DNA of 39,850 bases from HO2-45-28 sp964412115 (GTDB lineage: Bacteria; Patescibacteriota; Minisyncoccia; HO2-45-28): positions 1 to 39,850 of the forward strand of contig CAYPMM010000006.1 of the NCBI GenBank assembly GCA_964412115.1, read 5' to 3'. This document shows positions 16,740 through 24,498 of this stretch, in pieces (position 1 is the first letter of the stretch; every line of letters begins with the position of its first letter). The notes under the pieces were generated by a model. The model searched no databases. It was not told where the DNA came from and worked only from the letters and a program-made list of their open reading frames with translations. The translations under genes and the position numbers were made by a program.

Positions 16740-18107
16740 ATGAACGGATATAGAATAAAGTATCTAACCTTAATTCTCGGGGACATAGCCGCGTTATATC
16801 TGGGGCTGGTCATTACCCTGTTTTTACGCTACGGTTTTGACAGCTTTGAAAAGTGGTTTGGCTTGCATATTTTTCCTTTTTCGGTTCTTTTTGCTGTTTG
16901 GATTTTAATTTTTATTCTCGCCGGATTGTATGACCCCGTTTCGTTTGCGGCCAAAACACAATTTCGGGAACGGTTAATCCGCGTGATGCTTGTCGCGGGC
17001 TCAGTCAGCGTCGCGCTTTTCTACCTTTGGCCGCAAAGCGGCATAACTCCAAAAACAAATCTGGCGGTAGACCTTATTGTTTCGATTATTTTACTCGCGG
17101 CTTGGCGCAGACTTTACGGCACCATCCTTCTCCGGTCTTCTGCGGCAAAAATTATTTTTTTCGGCTGGTCGCGCGAAATAGAGGACACGGCAAAATTTAT
17201 CCAAAACAATCCTCTTATCGGCTATGAGCCCGTCGCCGTTATTCTGCCGGACGAAACCGCGCCCAAACCGGAAACGGCGCTGCCGGTATTTGTTTTAAAA
17301 CGCGACTTGCCCGAAATAATCAAACGCACCGAAACCAGCCTTGTTGTCGCCTCCGGCAACGTAAGCAACAATGTCGATTTTATAAAGATGTTCTACGAAA
17401 TTCTGCCGTTAGGCGTGGCTTACCTCAATTTTGCCCAATTTTACGAAAATATAACCGCCAAAATTCCGGTATCAATGATTTCCGAAATGTGGTTTCTGGA
17501 AAACCTTACCGATAACGAAAAAAGAGTTTTTGAAGCAATAAAACGCGCGATGGATTTAACCGCCTCGCTGATTTTGGGAATAGCGGCCGTTATAATTTTT
17601 CCCTTTATCGCCTCGGCGATAAAACTCACCAGTTCCGGACCGATATTATTCCGCCAAAAAAGAGTCGGCAAAAACGGGCGCCCGTTTGAACTGATAAAAT
17701 TCAGAACCATGGTTAAAAACGCGGAAAACGGCCGGGCGGTCTGGGCTAAAGAAAACGATGCGCGCGTAACTTCTGTCGGCCACGTACTTAGAAAAACCCG
17801 TTTGGACGAACTTCCGCAAATATGGAACATAATCAAAGGCGAGATGTCTTTAATCGGTCCGCGGCCGGAAAGGCCGGAGTTTGTTGAAGAACTAAAAAAA
17901 CAAATACCGCATTATATGATGCGCCTTTTGGTCCGTCCGGGACTTTCGGGATGGGCGCAAATAAATTTTCCCTACGGAGCTTCGGTTGAAGACGCTATGG
18001 AAAAACTGCAATACGACCTGTATTACATCAAAAACAGGTCTTTGGGCCTTGATATTTCAACCGCCCTTAAAACTTTATTCATAATGATTTCAAGGTCCGG
18101 AAGATAA
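16740..18107 (+). CDS. Polyprenyl glycosylphosphotransferase (initiating sugar transferase)
   Basis: A 455-residue protein that transfers a sugar-1-phosphate from a nucleotide sugar to a membrane polyprenyl phosphate, starting synthesis of a surface glycan. There are four N-terminal membrane segments (residues about 8-125), then a Rossmann-like middle domain (KIIFFGWSREIEDTAKF). A hydrophobic hairpin at about 265-290 precedes the catalytic domain: GPILFRQKRVGKNG, FELIKFRTM, LDELPQIWNIIKGEMSLIGP with the Asp-Glu pair, RPERPEF, and VRPGLSGWAQIN. The size and order match the WcaJ/WbaP-like group. It is the first gene of an operon with def and fmt, with a 1-base gap. Confidence 0.92.
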   Translation: MNGYRIKYLTLILGDIAALYLGLVITLFLRYGFDSFEKWFGLHIFPFSVLFAVWILIFILAGLYDPVSFAAKTQFRERLIRVMLVAGSVSVALFYLWPQSGITPKTNLAVDLIVSIILLAAWRRLYGTILLRSSAAKIIFFGWSREIEDTAKFIQNNPLIGYEPVAVILPDETAPKPETALPVFVLKRDLPEIIKRTETSLVVASGNVSNNVDFIKMFYEILPLGVAYLNFAQFYENITAKIPVSMISEMWFLENLTDNEKRVFEAIKRAMDLTASLILGIAAVIIFPFIASAIKLTSSGPILFRQKRVGKNGRPFELIKFRTMVKNAENGRAVWAKENDARVTSVGHVLRKTRLDELPQIWNIIKGEMSLIGPRPERPEFVEELKKQIPHYMMRLLVRPGLSGWAQINFPYGASVEDAMEKLQYDLYYIKNRSLGLDISTALKTLFIMISRSGR

Positions 18108-18108
18108 A

Positions 18109-18633
18109 ATGGAAATAATCCAAATCGGCAATCCAATCCTGCGTAAAATCTCGGAGGAGATTCCCGCGGACAAGATAACCGCCATCCAAACCCGGGACTT
18201 AATCGCGAAAATGTCCGATGCTTTGCGCAAAGAACCGCAGGGAATAGGGCTGGCCGCGCCTCAAATCGGAGCTTTGAAATCTTTATGTATAGTGTCGGAA
18301 TACGCGTTTAAACCGCCGGCGTTTAATAAAAAAGAAAACGGCGAGGAACTGAAAAAAAGGAAAAATGAAGAGAAATACGCCGTTTTTATAAATCCGAAAA
18401 TATTAAAGGTTTCGAAGAAAAAAGGCCTTCTTTCCGAAGGATGTCTTTCGGTCGCGGGACAATTTGGAAAAGTCAGGCGTTCAACCAACGTGACCATCGA
18501 GGCTTACGACGAAAAAGGAAAAAAATTCAGGCGCGGAGCCGGCGGACTTTTGGCGCAAGTCATACAGCACGAAGTTGACCACTTGAACGGAATTCTTTTT
18601 GTGGATAAAGCGGAAAAAATGGATAGGATATGA
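18109..18633 (+). CDS. def: Peptide deformylase
   Basis: A 174-residue metalloenzyme that removes the formyl group from new protein N-termini. All three motifs are present: GIGLAAPQIG, EGCLSVAG (metal Cys) and QHEVDHLNG (two metal His and the catalytic Glu). There is a Lys/Glu-rich insert of about 18 residues between motifs I and II. The gene begins 1 base after the preceding stop and its ATGA overlaps the fmt start by 4 bases. Pairing with fmt is functionally logical, since one enzyme adds and the other removes formyl groups. It ends in TGA. A TTATCCACA nonamer lies in reverse at 18600-18608 inside the gene. Confidence 0.96.
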   Translation: MEIIQIGNPILRKISEEIPADKITAIQTRDLIAKMSDALRKEPQGIGLAAPQIGALKSLCIVSEYAFKPPAFNKKENGEELKKRKNEEKYAVFINPKILKVSKKKGLLSEGCLSVAGQFGKVRRSTNVTIEAYDEKGKKFRRGAGGLLAQVIQHEVDHLNGILFVDKAEKMDRI

Positions 18634-19595
18634 GCGGGACAAATTTTGTTTTTTTCGGCACGCCCAGATTCGCGGTCTCAATTCTTGAAATACTGAAACA
18701 AAACGGCCTGAGTCCGGCTCTGGTTGTTTCGGCTCCCGATAAGTCCGGCGGACGCGGGTTAAAACCCAAACCGCCTCCGGTAAAAATTTGGGCTGAAAAA
18801 AATAATATTCCCGTTTTACAGCCGGAAAATCTGAAATCATCCAATTTTACTCAAGAACTGTTAAACATCGGATGTTTAACGGCGGTGGTGGCAGCTTACG
18901 GAAAAATTATTCCAAAAGAAATTCTGGATGTTTTCTCGAAAGGAATCTTGAATGTTCACCCGTCGCTTCTTCCGAGTTGGCGGGGCGCCGATCCGATAAG
19001 AGCAGTACTTCTGGCCGGAGATGAGAAAACGGGGGTAACAATAATGCTTATGGATGAAAAAATGGACCACGGGCCGATCTTGAAACATGAAACCTTAAAC
19101 CTGAATCATTCAGAAAACTACTCCGAACTTGAAAAATTACTGGCGGAATTGGGAGGAAAACTTCTGGCTGAAATGATTCCGAAGTGGCTGGACGGAGAAA
19201 TTGAGCCAAAAGAGCAGGATCACTCAAAAGCGACATACACCAAAAAAATAACCAAAGAAGACGGGCATATTAATTGGAGAGAATCCGCGGAACTTATTGA
19301 ACGAAAAATCCGCGCCTTAAACCCCTGGCCCGGGACTTTCGCATTCTGGAACGGTAAAAGAATCAAAATTATTGAAGCCTGGTCCAAGTCCGACTTGGAC
19401 CACTTGCCGGGTCGGGTATGGACAAAGCCGGGCTTTGTCCATGGCTTTGTCCATAAACAAGACTCCGAACTTGGTATAACCTGCGGAAATGGAGTGATTT
19501 TGGTTAAAAAACTCCAGCTTGAAGGCAAAAAACCTCAAGACGCCAAAGATTTTCTCAATGGCTATCCGGATATTGTCGGGGCGATTTTAAATTAA
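18630..19595 (+). CDS. fmt: Methionyl-tRNA formyltransferase
   Basis: A 321-residue protein that formylates initiator Met-tRNA using 10-formyl-THF. The N-terminal domain has VFFGTPRFAVSILE, VVSAPDKSGGRG and VVAAYGKIIP. The catalytic region NVHPSLLPSWRGADPI is followed by GVTIMLMDEKMDHGPIL, carrying the Asn-His-Asp triad. The C-terminal OB-like domain starts at about residue 205 (ALNPWPGTFAFWNGKRIKI). Within it, residues about 251-275 (SKSDLDHLPGRVWTKPGFVH) look like an insert: the DNA there consists of two perfect palindromes. The reading frame is intact, so the enzyme is probably functional. Confidence 0.95.
   Translation: MSGTNFVFFGTPRFAVSILEILKQNGLSPALVVSAPDKSGGRGLKPKPPPVKIWAEKNNIPVLQPENLKSSNFTQELLNIGCLTAVVAAYGKIIPKEILDVFSKGILNVHPSLLPSWRGADPIRAVLLAGDEKTGVTIMLMDEKMDHGPILKHETLNLNHSENYSELEKLLAELGGKLLAEMIPKWLDGEIEPKEQDHSKATYTKKITKEDGHINWRESAELIERKIRALNPWPGTFAFWNGKRIKIIEAWSKSDLDHLPGRVWTKPGFVHGFVHKQDSELGITCGNGVILVKKLQLEGKKPQDAKDFLNGYPDIVGAILN
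19380..19454 (+). repeat. Palindromic insert inside fmt
   Basis: Two perfect palindromes lie in frame. TGGTCCAAGTC (19380-19390) and its complement (19392-19402) have a 1-base centre. ATGGACAAAGCC (19418-19429) and GGCTTTGTCCAT (19431-19442) also have a 1-base centre. The second arm is then directly repeated (19443-19454). The core of the second palindrome recurs inside the O-antigen ligase gene at 30597-30625. Confidence 0.85.
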
Positions 19596-19597
19596 CG

Positions 19598-21280
19598 CTA
19601 AAAACCTAAAACCTTAAGAAAGGGAGCAATAACAATTCCTAAAATAGAGCCGGAGCCGATGCCGGAAGTTGGTTCTGGCGGGGGCGGTGTAAACTCTGCC
19701 GGAGGCTGTTGGAACTCCTGCGGCTGTTGGAATTGCTGTTGAATCAACTGCTCTTGCTGCTGATACTGCTGTTGGTATTGTTGCTCGTATTGACTTTGGT
19801 ACTCCTGCTGATATTGCTGTTCATACTGCTGTTGATATTGCTGTTCGAATTGTTGCCGATATTGCTCTTCGGATTGTTTTTGAAAATTGCCTTCTCCGCC
19901 AGAGGCGGATCCACCTTCGGTGGGAAAACCTTCGGGTGGAGCAAATCCTTCCGGAGGCCGAAACCCTTCGGGCGGCTGACTTCCTTCAAATCCAGGCGGG
20001 AATCCGCCTTCAAATCCCGGAGGCGGCTGAAAACCCTCCGGAAACTCTCCATTAAGGCCGGGTCTTTCCGGTTTTGGCATAAATTGTTCAAAGCACGATT
20101 GCATTTTCTGGCCAATGTCTTCTCTTGGCATAACGGTTCCCGAACGAATACCGTCTATATCAATAACACTCTCCAGACACGTCTTAACTTCGGGCGGCGC
20201 GTTATCAATCCCCTGTAAGATCTGCTGTTTGCTCTCTTCCATCCTGCGCAAATCTTCTTCTTTTAAAAGTCCGTGCTCTTTGGCAAAGCTAAAACATGTT
20301 TCTTGATTTGCCGGATTCTGGCAAAACGCTTCGCATTCTTCCCTGCCTTTGCAATTTCCCGGCCCCTTTCCGCCGGTCTTACGCGCCATTTCAACTTCTT
20401 CGGGCGCTATAAATCCAGCCGCTTCGGCAAAATTCAAACACTCCTCAAAATGAGCGTCTTCGGAACAATACGCGTCGCATTCCTCCCTTCCGCCGCACGC
20501 CGGGGGCTTAATTCCTTTTTTAATGGCGGAGAGCATTTTTTTAGCGTCTTGTAATTCACTTTCCGGAATAAGACCTGCCGCCTCGGCAAAAGTGAGGCAC
20601 GACTCCATATTTTCCGGCGCTCTGCAATAAGTATCGCACTCGTTTCTTCCTCTGCACGGAGGAGGAGTTGCGCCCTGTTTTATCGCCGCCAAAACTTTTT
20701 TGGCTTCCACAAGTTCGTCTGGGGGTATGAATCCGGCCGCTTCCCCAAAAGCGATGCACGTCTCCATATTATTTGGATTCTCGCAATACGCTTCACATTC
20801 GTTTTTATTGCGGCATCCGCCGGGCAACGTAGCGCCCGATTTCAAAGCGGCCTGAACTTTTCTTGCTTCTTCCAATTCATCCGGCGGAATAAGTCCGGTT
20901 CGTTCCGCGAACGCCAAACATTCATCAATATTATCAATGTCTTCACAGTATGATTCACAAGAAGAGGCGGAATCGCATCCTCCCGGACCTTTAGCGCCGA
21001 CAGCTATGAATTTCTTGGCATGCTCTAATTCATTTTGCGATATCAAATTATGCTTTTCGGCAAACGCGACGCATTGTTTGATGTTTTCGGGACTATCGCA
21101 ATAAGAACGGCATTCGGATTCGTCTGCGCAATTGCCGAGTTCTTTAACCGGATAAACAATGTCGTCTTTAGACAAGGCTTGCGCGACAAGCGCGTAAGAA
21201 ATTAAAACCGCGCCGGCAAAAATAATTGCGGCGGCGACTAAATTAATTCGCCCCTTATTCAAATGGATTTTTGTAAACAT
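19598..21280 (-). CDS. Secreted Cys-repeat protein with Gly/Pro and Gln/Tyr-rich tail
   Basis: A 560-residue protein. An N-terminal hydrophobic segment (residues about 13-36) is followed by six repeats of about 45 residues. Each has the pattern C-x5/6-C-x3-C-x8-C, then a helix ending in A-E-x-x-G-L/F-I-x-x-x-E-L (for example CRSYCDSPENIKQC). Each repeat could hold two disulfides. A linker with PPEGF-type motifs (about 405-465) precedes a Gln/Tyr tail made of QQYEQQYQQ-like units (about 470-520). A short hydrophobic C-terminus ends the protein (GSILGIVIAPFLKVLGF). This architecture recurs in CPR genomes, with no defined function known to me. The start overlaps the end of the small anchored gene by 26 bases. 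The redox trio at 10.5-12.5 kb could supply its disulfides (inference). Confidence 0.85.
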   Translation of the reverse strand: MFTKIHLNKGRINLVAAAIIFAGAVLISYALVAQALSKDDIVYPVKELGNCADESECRSYCDSPENIKQCVAFAEKHNLISQNELEHAKKFIAVGAKGPGGCDSASSCESYCEDIDNIDECLAFAERTGLIPPDELEEARKVQAALKSGATLPGGCRNKNECEAYCENPNNMETCIAFGEAAGFIPPDELVEAKKVLAAIKQGATPPPCRGRNECDTYCRAPENMESCLTFAEAAGLIPESELQDAKKMLSAIKKGIKPPACGGREECDAYCSEDAHFEECLNFAEAAGFIAPEEVEMARKTGGKGPGNCKGREECEAFCQNPANQETCFSFAKEHGLLKEEDLRRMEESKQQILQGIDNAPPEVKTCLESVIDIDGIRSGTVMPREDIGQKMQSCFEQFMPKPERPGLNGEFPEGFQPPPGFEGGFPPGFEGSQPPEGFRPPEGFAPPEGFPTEGGSASGGEGNFQKQSEEQYRQQFEQQYQQQYEQQYQQEYQSQYEQQYQQQYQQQEQLIQQQFQQPQEFQQPPAEFTPPPPEPTSGIGSGSILGIVIAPFLKVLGF

Positions 21281-21506
21281 CTTTGAATGGATTAACTTTG
21301 TCCACGGGATTTATTTCCGGAATGTTAATTTCCGTTTGGGTATTTATGGAAGGAAGCGTTCCGGAAACCGCGGGTTGGGACGCTTTGGGAGCCGCGGGCG
21401 GTTCTTCGGCCGGTTTTTGAACTCCTTTCCAATAAAAATATCCGGCAGCCAAAACCGCAAGAATTATTAAAACAGCCCCGTATAGCCATTTTGGCTGATT
21501 TTGCAT
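21255..21506 (-). CDS. Small single-pass membrane protein with NPF motifs
   Basis: An 83-residue protein. One membrane helix (residues about 8-26, LYGAVLIILAVLAAGYFYW) is followed by a Pro/Ala-rich stretch and a C-terminal NPVDKVNPFKDVYKNPFE. It overlaps the Cys-repeat gene and is read first, so it is probably a partner or accessory of that protein. A TATAAT ends 7 bases before the ATG with no ribosome site, so leaderless expression is predicted. The function is not known. Confidence 0.75.
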   Translation of the reverse strand: MQNQPKWLYGAVLIILAVLAAGYFYWKGVQKPAEEPPAAPKASQPAVSGTLPSINTQTEINIPEINPVDKVNPFKDVYKNPFE

Positions 21507-21513
21507 TAATATA

Positions 21514-21519
21514 ATTATA
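21514..21519 (-). promoter_or_regulatory. TATAAT 7 nt before ATG (leaderless promoter)
   Basis: A perfect TATAAT on the minus strand with a 7-base gap to the ATG at 21506. Transcription would begin at the start codon. Confidence 0.55.
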
Positions 21520-21549
21520 AAATGTTTTTTCTTTTTTAGCTGTGGATAA

Positions 21550-21590
21550 CTTAAAAAACGAGCCGGCTTATAAGCGGCTCGTTTTTTAAG
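21550..21590 (-). terminator. Terminator after the zinc-ribbon gene
   Basis: Arms CTTAAAAAACGAGCC (21550-21564) and GGCTCGTTTTTTAAG (21576-21590) pair over 15 bases with an 11-base loop. The A/T part of the stem gives a T run on both strands, so it could act both ways. It lies just after the stop of the zinc-ribbon gene. Confidence 0.8.
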
Positions 21591-21593
21591 TTA

Positions 21594-21794
21594 TTAACGG
21601 AAATCTTTTCGCGGGTGGTTTTTGCGGTAGCAATCCAGACAATACACCGGCCGGTTCCCTTTGGGCTCAAACGGCAGTTTGGTTATTTCGGCCTTGCAGT
21701 CCGAGCAATTCCATTTTCCTTCCACCATAGGGGGCTTGGCAAAACTTCCCCCTCCGCCGTTTCCCTGATTTCCTCCAAAATTTGAATCTTGCAC
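21594..21794 (-). CDS. Small zinc-ribbon protein (CxxC-x18-CxxC)
   Basis: A 66-residue protein with a GTG start. A Gly/Asn-rich N-terminus is followed by WNCSDCKAEITKLPFEPKG and RPVYCLDCYRKN, two CxxC knuckles 18 residues apart. This closely resembles the CxxC-x17-CxxC domain of many CPR and other bacteria, with one extra residue. Zinc binding is expected; nucleic-acid or protein binding is only a guess. It appears monocistronic. Confidence 0.8.
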   Translation of the reverse strand: MQDSNFGGNQGNGGGGSFAKPPMVEGKWNCSDCKAEITKLPFEPKGNRPVYCLDCYRKNHPRKDFR

Positions 21795-21883
21795 TTTTGT
21801 TTTTTTGTTTTTTTAAAAATACGCTTCGACTACTTTCGTATATAAAGGGGAGTTTAACCCCGAATCCTTAGGCCGTCAAACAC

Positions 21884-21912
21884 TTGACAAACCAACTCGG
21901 TTCTGATAAACT
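21884..21912 (+). promoter_or_regulatory. Promoter of the DUF350 operon
   Basis: TTGACA (21884-21889), a 17-base spacer and TAAACT (21907-21912) with an upstream TGA form a near-consensus sigma-70-type promoter. The leader is about 35 bases to the GTG at 21953. The TTG of this -35 box should not be taken as a start codon. Confidence 0.7.
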
Positions 21913-21937
21913 GTTTCGAGGTTTTACCTTGACAAAG

Positions 21938-21945
21938 AAGGAGGG
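21938..21945 (+). promoter_or_regulatory. Ribosome site that fixes the DUF350 start
   Basis: AAGGAGGG lies 7 bases before the GTG at 21953. It is the best ribosome site in this part of the sequence and decides the start. Confidence 0.75.
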
Positions 21946-21952
21946 AACGGAA

Positions 21953-22801
21953 GTGAACGAAGCGGTTTTGAGTATCTCTTTCGCGATTCTGATGGGCCTG
22001 ATTCTGTTCGGCGTCGCTATCGTTGCCAGAACCATTTTCGGCTGGGTTTGCCGTCTGGAAGGTTTCAGCATGAATCACGAAACAACCGTCAACGACAATC
22101 CGGCCGTGGGCATACGCTACGCGCTTTTTCTTATCGCTGTCATCCTGTCTTTCAAAAATATCGTGCATCCTTCCGGAATAAGTTTCTACGAAGATCTCGC
22201 TCTTGTGGGTAAATACAGCGCGATTGTGCTCGCGATGCTTCTGGTTTCGCGCTATGTAAACGATTGGCTGATTCTTTCCGCTTTTAACAACAATGCCGAA
22301 GTCGTCGGTGAAAAAAATATCGCGGTGGCCCTCGTTGAAGGATCAACATATCTTGCGACAGCCTTCATTATCTCCGGCGCACTTAGCGGCTGGGAAGGCG
22401 GATACCTTGTTTCGTTTGGCTGGTTCGTTACAGGACAGGTATTTTTTATTCTCTTGGCCATGCTCTACCGATGGTTTGCGCCGGACACGTTCAGCGCTCT
22501 TGATACGCATAACCACGCCTGCGCTTTATCGCTTGGCGGATTACTGCTTTCGGGCGGAATCGCTTTGGGAGACGCCGTCAGCGGGCCATTCCACGGCTGG
22601 AGCGTAGATTTGCCGAATGTCGGTCTTTATATGTTTGGCTGGCTAGTTTTCATTTTTATTGCCGCAATTGTCGCCGATAAAGTAATGCTGCCCACGGTCA
22701 AATTGAGAGATGAGGTGATGAAGCAAAGAAACATCGCGGCCGGTGCAATTGAAGGCGCGACGTTCCTTACAGTCACTCTTCTTTACGCGCTTGTAGTATA
22801 A
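21953..22801 (+). CDS. DUF350 (YjfL-like) membrane protein
   Basis: A 282-residue protein starting at GTG (VNEAVLSISFAILMGLIL). It has about eight hydrophobic segments in two related halves. Each half has a signature of the DUF350 family: NIAVALVEGSTYLATAFIIS and RNIAAGAIEGATFLTVTLL. It is first in a three-gene operon with a Gly-rich exported protein and the gene at 23788. In Escherichia coli a DUF350 protein (YjfL) sits between YjfK and YjfM, so the arrangement is similar. The molecular function is unknown. Confidence 0.8.
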   Translation: MNEAVLSISFAILMGLILFGVAIVARTIFGWVCRLEGFSMNHETTVNDNPAVGIRYALFLIAVILSFKNIVHPSGISFYEDLALVGKYSAIVLAMLLVSRYVNDWLILSAFNNNAEVVGEKNIAVALVEGSTYLATAFIISGALSGWEGGYLVSFGWFVTGQVFFILLAMLYRWFAPDTFSALDTHNHACALSLGGLLLSGGIALGDAVSGPFHGWSVDLPNVGLYMFGWLVFIFIAAIVADKVMLPTVKLRDEVMKQRNIAAGAIEGATFLTVTLLYALVV

Positions 22802-22814
22802 GGGGGGGCGTGAA

Positions 22815-23786
22815 ATGAATATTAAAAAAATGACCGCGATTGTTTTTGCTCTAACTCTGACTTTCGCCGGATTTGATTTATCCGACGCGGCTCGCGGAGG
22901 ATTTGGCGGAGGCGGAAGCAGGGGTTTTAGCGGCGGTGGAAGCCGCGGATTCAGCGGGGGCGGAAGCAGGGGTTTTAGCGGCGGTGGAAGCAAGGGTTTT
23001 AGCGGCGGAGGCGGCGGATGGAGCAAGCCTTCCGCTCCGTCATTCAGGCCTTCGGCGCCGAGACCGTCAGCGCCGTCGGTTCGTCCACCGTCTTCACCCG
23101 GTCGGGGCTTTTTCGGCGGATCAAGCTCTCCTGCGGCCAGACCGCAGGCTGTTCCGCCAAAGCCGTCAACGACTTACGATACGAACAAGCAAAAAGCCGC
23201 GGAGCGCGAGAGGTCAAGGCAGAATTTTGAGGCCTCAAAAGCCAAAGAGCGCTCAGCGCAGAAGCCATCAGTGTCAAGCAGGCCATCAAGGCAAGAACAG
23301 GAACGCATCCGCGATCTTCAGCGCGACCTGAACTACGAAAAAATGAAGAATCGCGATTTGCGCCAGCGCCAGTTTTACAGCGGTTACTACAACCGACCGA
23401 TTCCAAGCTATTACCATTCTTATAATGACGGATTTAATATCTGGTTCTGGATGTGGCTGATGGATCGTCCTCGTCACGATCGCGACACCTGGGTTTACAA
23501 TCACAGAGATTCAATTGACCCGCAGCGCTACGCCGAACTTCGCAGGCAAGACGCCGATCTTGATCGCCGTCTGCAAGCGCTTGAAACGCAAGGCGTTGCC
23601 AAAAATCCGTCATACGTTCCGCCAGGCATAGACCGTGACATGATGTATAGCGACGAAAAAGTGAAAGAGGTTTACGCCGAAGCAAACAGATCGTCATTCC
23701 CGTGGGGATGGGCTTTCGGAATTCTGATTTTCGGCGGCGGAATTTACCTGGTCTTCTACGGCAGATTCTTCCGGAGGAGATCTTAA
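22815..23786 (+). CDS. Secreted Gly/Ser-rich protein with C-terminal membrane anchor
   Basis: A 323-residue protein. A signal peptide (MTAIVFALTLTFAGFDLSDA) is followed by four GGGSRGFS-type octapeptides (residues about 31-65), then Ser/Pro-rich and Arg/Gln-rich stretches. A Tyr-rich segment (RQRQFYSGYYNRPIPSYYHS) and an Asp/Arg-rich helix come next, and the C-terminal membrane helix is at about 296-316 (WGWAFGILIFGGGIYLVFY) followed by RFFRRRS. I do not recognise a family. Its position after a DUF350 gene recalls YjfM, but sequence similarity was not tested. It begins 13 bases after the DUF350 stop. Confidence 0.75.
   Translation: MNIKKMTAIVFALTLTFAGFDLSDAARGGFGGGGSRGFSGGGSRGFSGGGSRGFSGGGSKGFSGGGGGWSKPSAPSFRPSAPRPSAPSVRPPSSPGRGFFGGSSSPAARPQAVPPKPSTTYDTNKQKAAERERSRQNFEASKAKERSAQKPSVSSRPSRQEQERIRDLQRDLNYEKMKNRDLRQRQFYSGYYNRPIPSYYHSYNDGFNIWFWMWLMDRPRHDRDTWVYNHRDSIDPQRYAELRRQDADLDRRLQALETQGVAKNPSYVPPGIDRDMMYSDEKVKEVYAEANRSSFPWGWAFGILIFGGGIYLVFYGRFFRRRS
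22906..23010 (+). repeat. In-frame GGGSRGFS octapeptide repeats
   Basis: Four 24-base units encoding GGGSRGFS or GGGSKGFS. Alternate units are almost the same in DNA, giving a 48-base higher-order period, which suggests slippage-type expansion. Confidence 0.75.
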
Positions 23787-23787
23787 A

Positions 23788-24453
23788 ATGAGCGAAGAAA
23801 GACAAACCGCATGGGAAGTAATGAGAGATTTTTTCCAAGACAAAAAAGAAAAACCGCAGGAATTGCAGGTTTTCAATCCTCTACAGCTAAAAATCGGCGA
23901 TTTCGTTTTCCTGAACGGCGCCGATCTCTCTGGTAAAAGTTTTGTCGTAACTTCGGTCAGCGAATGCGTTACCAAAGTCGGCAAAAACAGTTTCAGCCAT
24001 ATTGACATCGGTCTTCAGACCGCGGACGAAAAAAATGTTTTCTTGCGTCTGAATCCGGCCGTAAACGCAGACCCGCACGCAAAGAAACATTGTGACGTGT
24101 TGGTCCTGTTTCCGGATTACGAAATGGGTTATGACGAAGATTTTTGTAAAAATGTGCTTTCCGATCCTGACGGAGTTCTTAACGCGGAAAATGATGGCGA
24201 GGTCACAACTTACCATCGCCTCGGATCCGGAAGAGAGCCGTTTAACGCCGAGCTCAAAACGATTGATGAGGCAAACCAGAAAGAACCACGCGTGGAAAGC
24301 ATTAGTTATTGAGATTATGTTCGCGATATCGGGGACGGAACGCAGGAGTTTTATTTCGTTGAGATGGACGAAAACGGATGGTTCCAGATGTTGCGAGGCA
24401 TACCCATTTCCGAACACGACATAAGAGTTCTTAAGGCAAAAGTTGACGCCTAA
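23788..24453 (+). pseudogene. Third gene of the DUF350 operon, interrupted by an in-frame TGA
   Basis: The gene starts at the ATG 1 base after the preceding stop, with GGAGGAG upstream. It runs 174 codons to a TGA at 24310-24312, then stays open in the same frame for 47 more codons (DYVRDIGDGTQEFYFVEMD, then GWFQMLRGIPISEHDIRVL) to TAA at 24451-24453. The total of 221 codons is near the length I recall for E. coli YjfK (DUF2491). The continuation reads like real protein and ends right before a good terminator. TGG to TGA would restore Trp in SYWDYV. Explanations are a nonsense mutation, a sequencing error or readthrough. UGA serves as a stop in other genes here. The family call (DUF2491- or DUF4178-like) is tentative. 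Confidence 0.7.
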
Positions 24454-24472
24454 GTCATTTGAGTAGTTTGAG

Positions 24473-24498
24473 GAGCTTCCTTCGGGAAGCTCTTTTTT
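24473..24498 (+). terminator. Terminator of the DUF350 operon
   Basis: Stem GAGCTTCC (24473-24480) and GGAAGCTC (24485-24492) close a TTCG tetraloop and are followed by six T. This is a textbook plus-strand terminator, 20 bases after the TAA at 24453. Confidence 0.9.

Noticed and set aside
19709..20218. Leu-rich plus-strand ORF of 169 codons
   Set aside because: It is the antisense of the Gln/Tyr-rich tail of the Cys-repeat gene; poly-Leu arises from CTG/TTG opposite CAG/CAA codons.
21884..21952. N-terminal extension of the DUF350 gene from TTG at 21884
   Set aside because: The TTG is the -35 box of a good promoter, and a strong ribosome site stands before the GTG at 21953.
24310..24312. 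Genome-wide UGA recoding (Gracilibacteria/Absconditabacteria-type code)
   Set aside because: def, the E1 alpha gene, the Nudix gene and the gene ending at 10546 all use TGA as a clear stop, mostly with overlapping or adjacent next genes.
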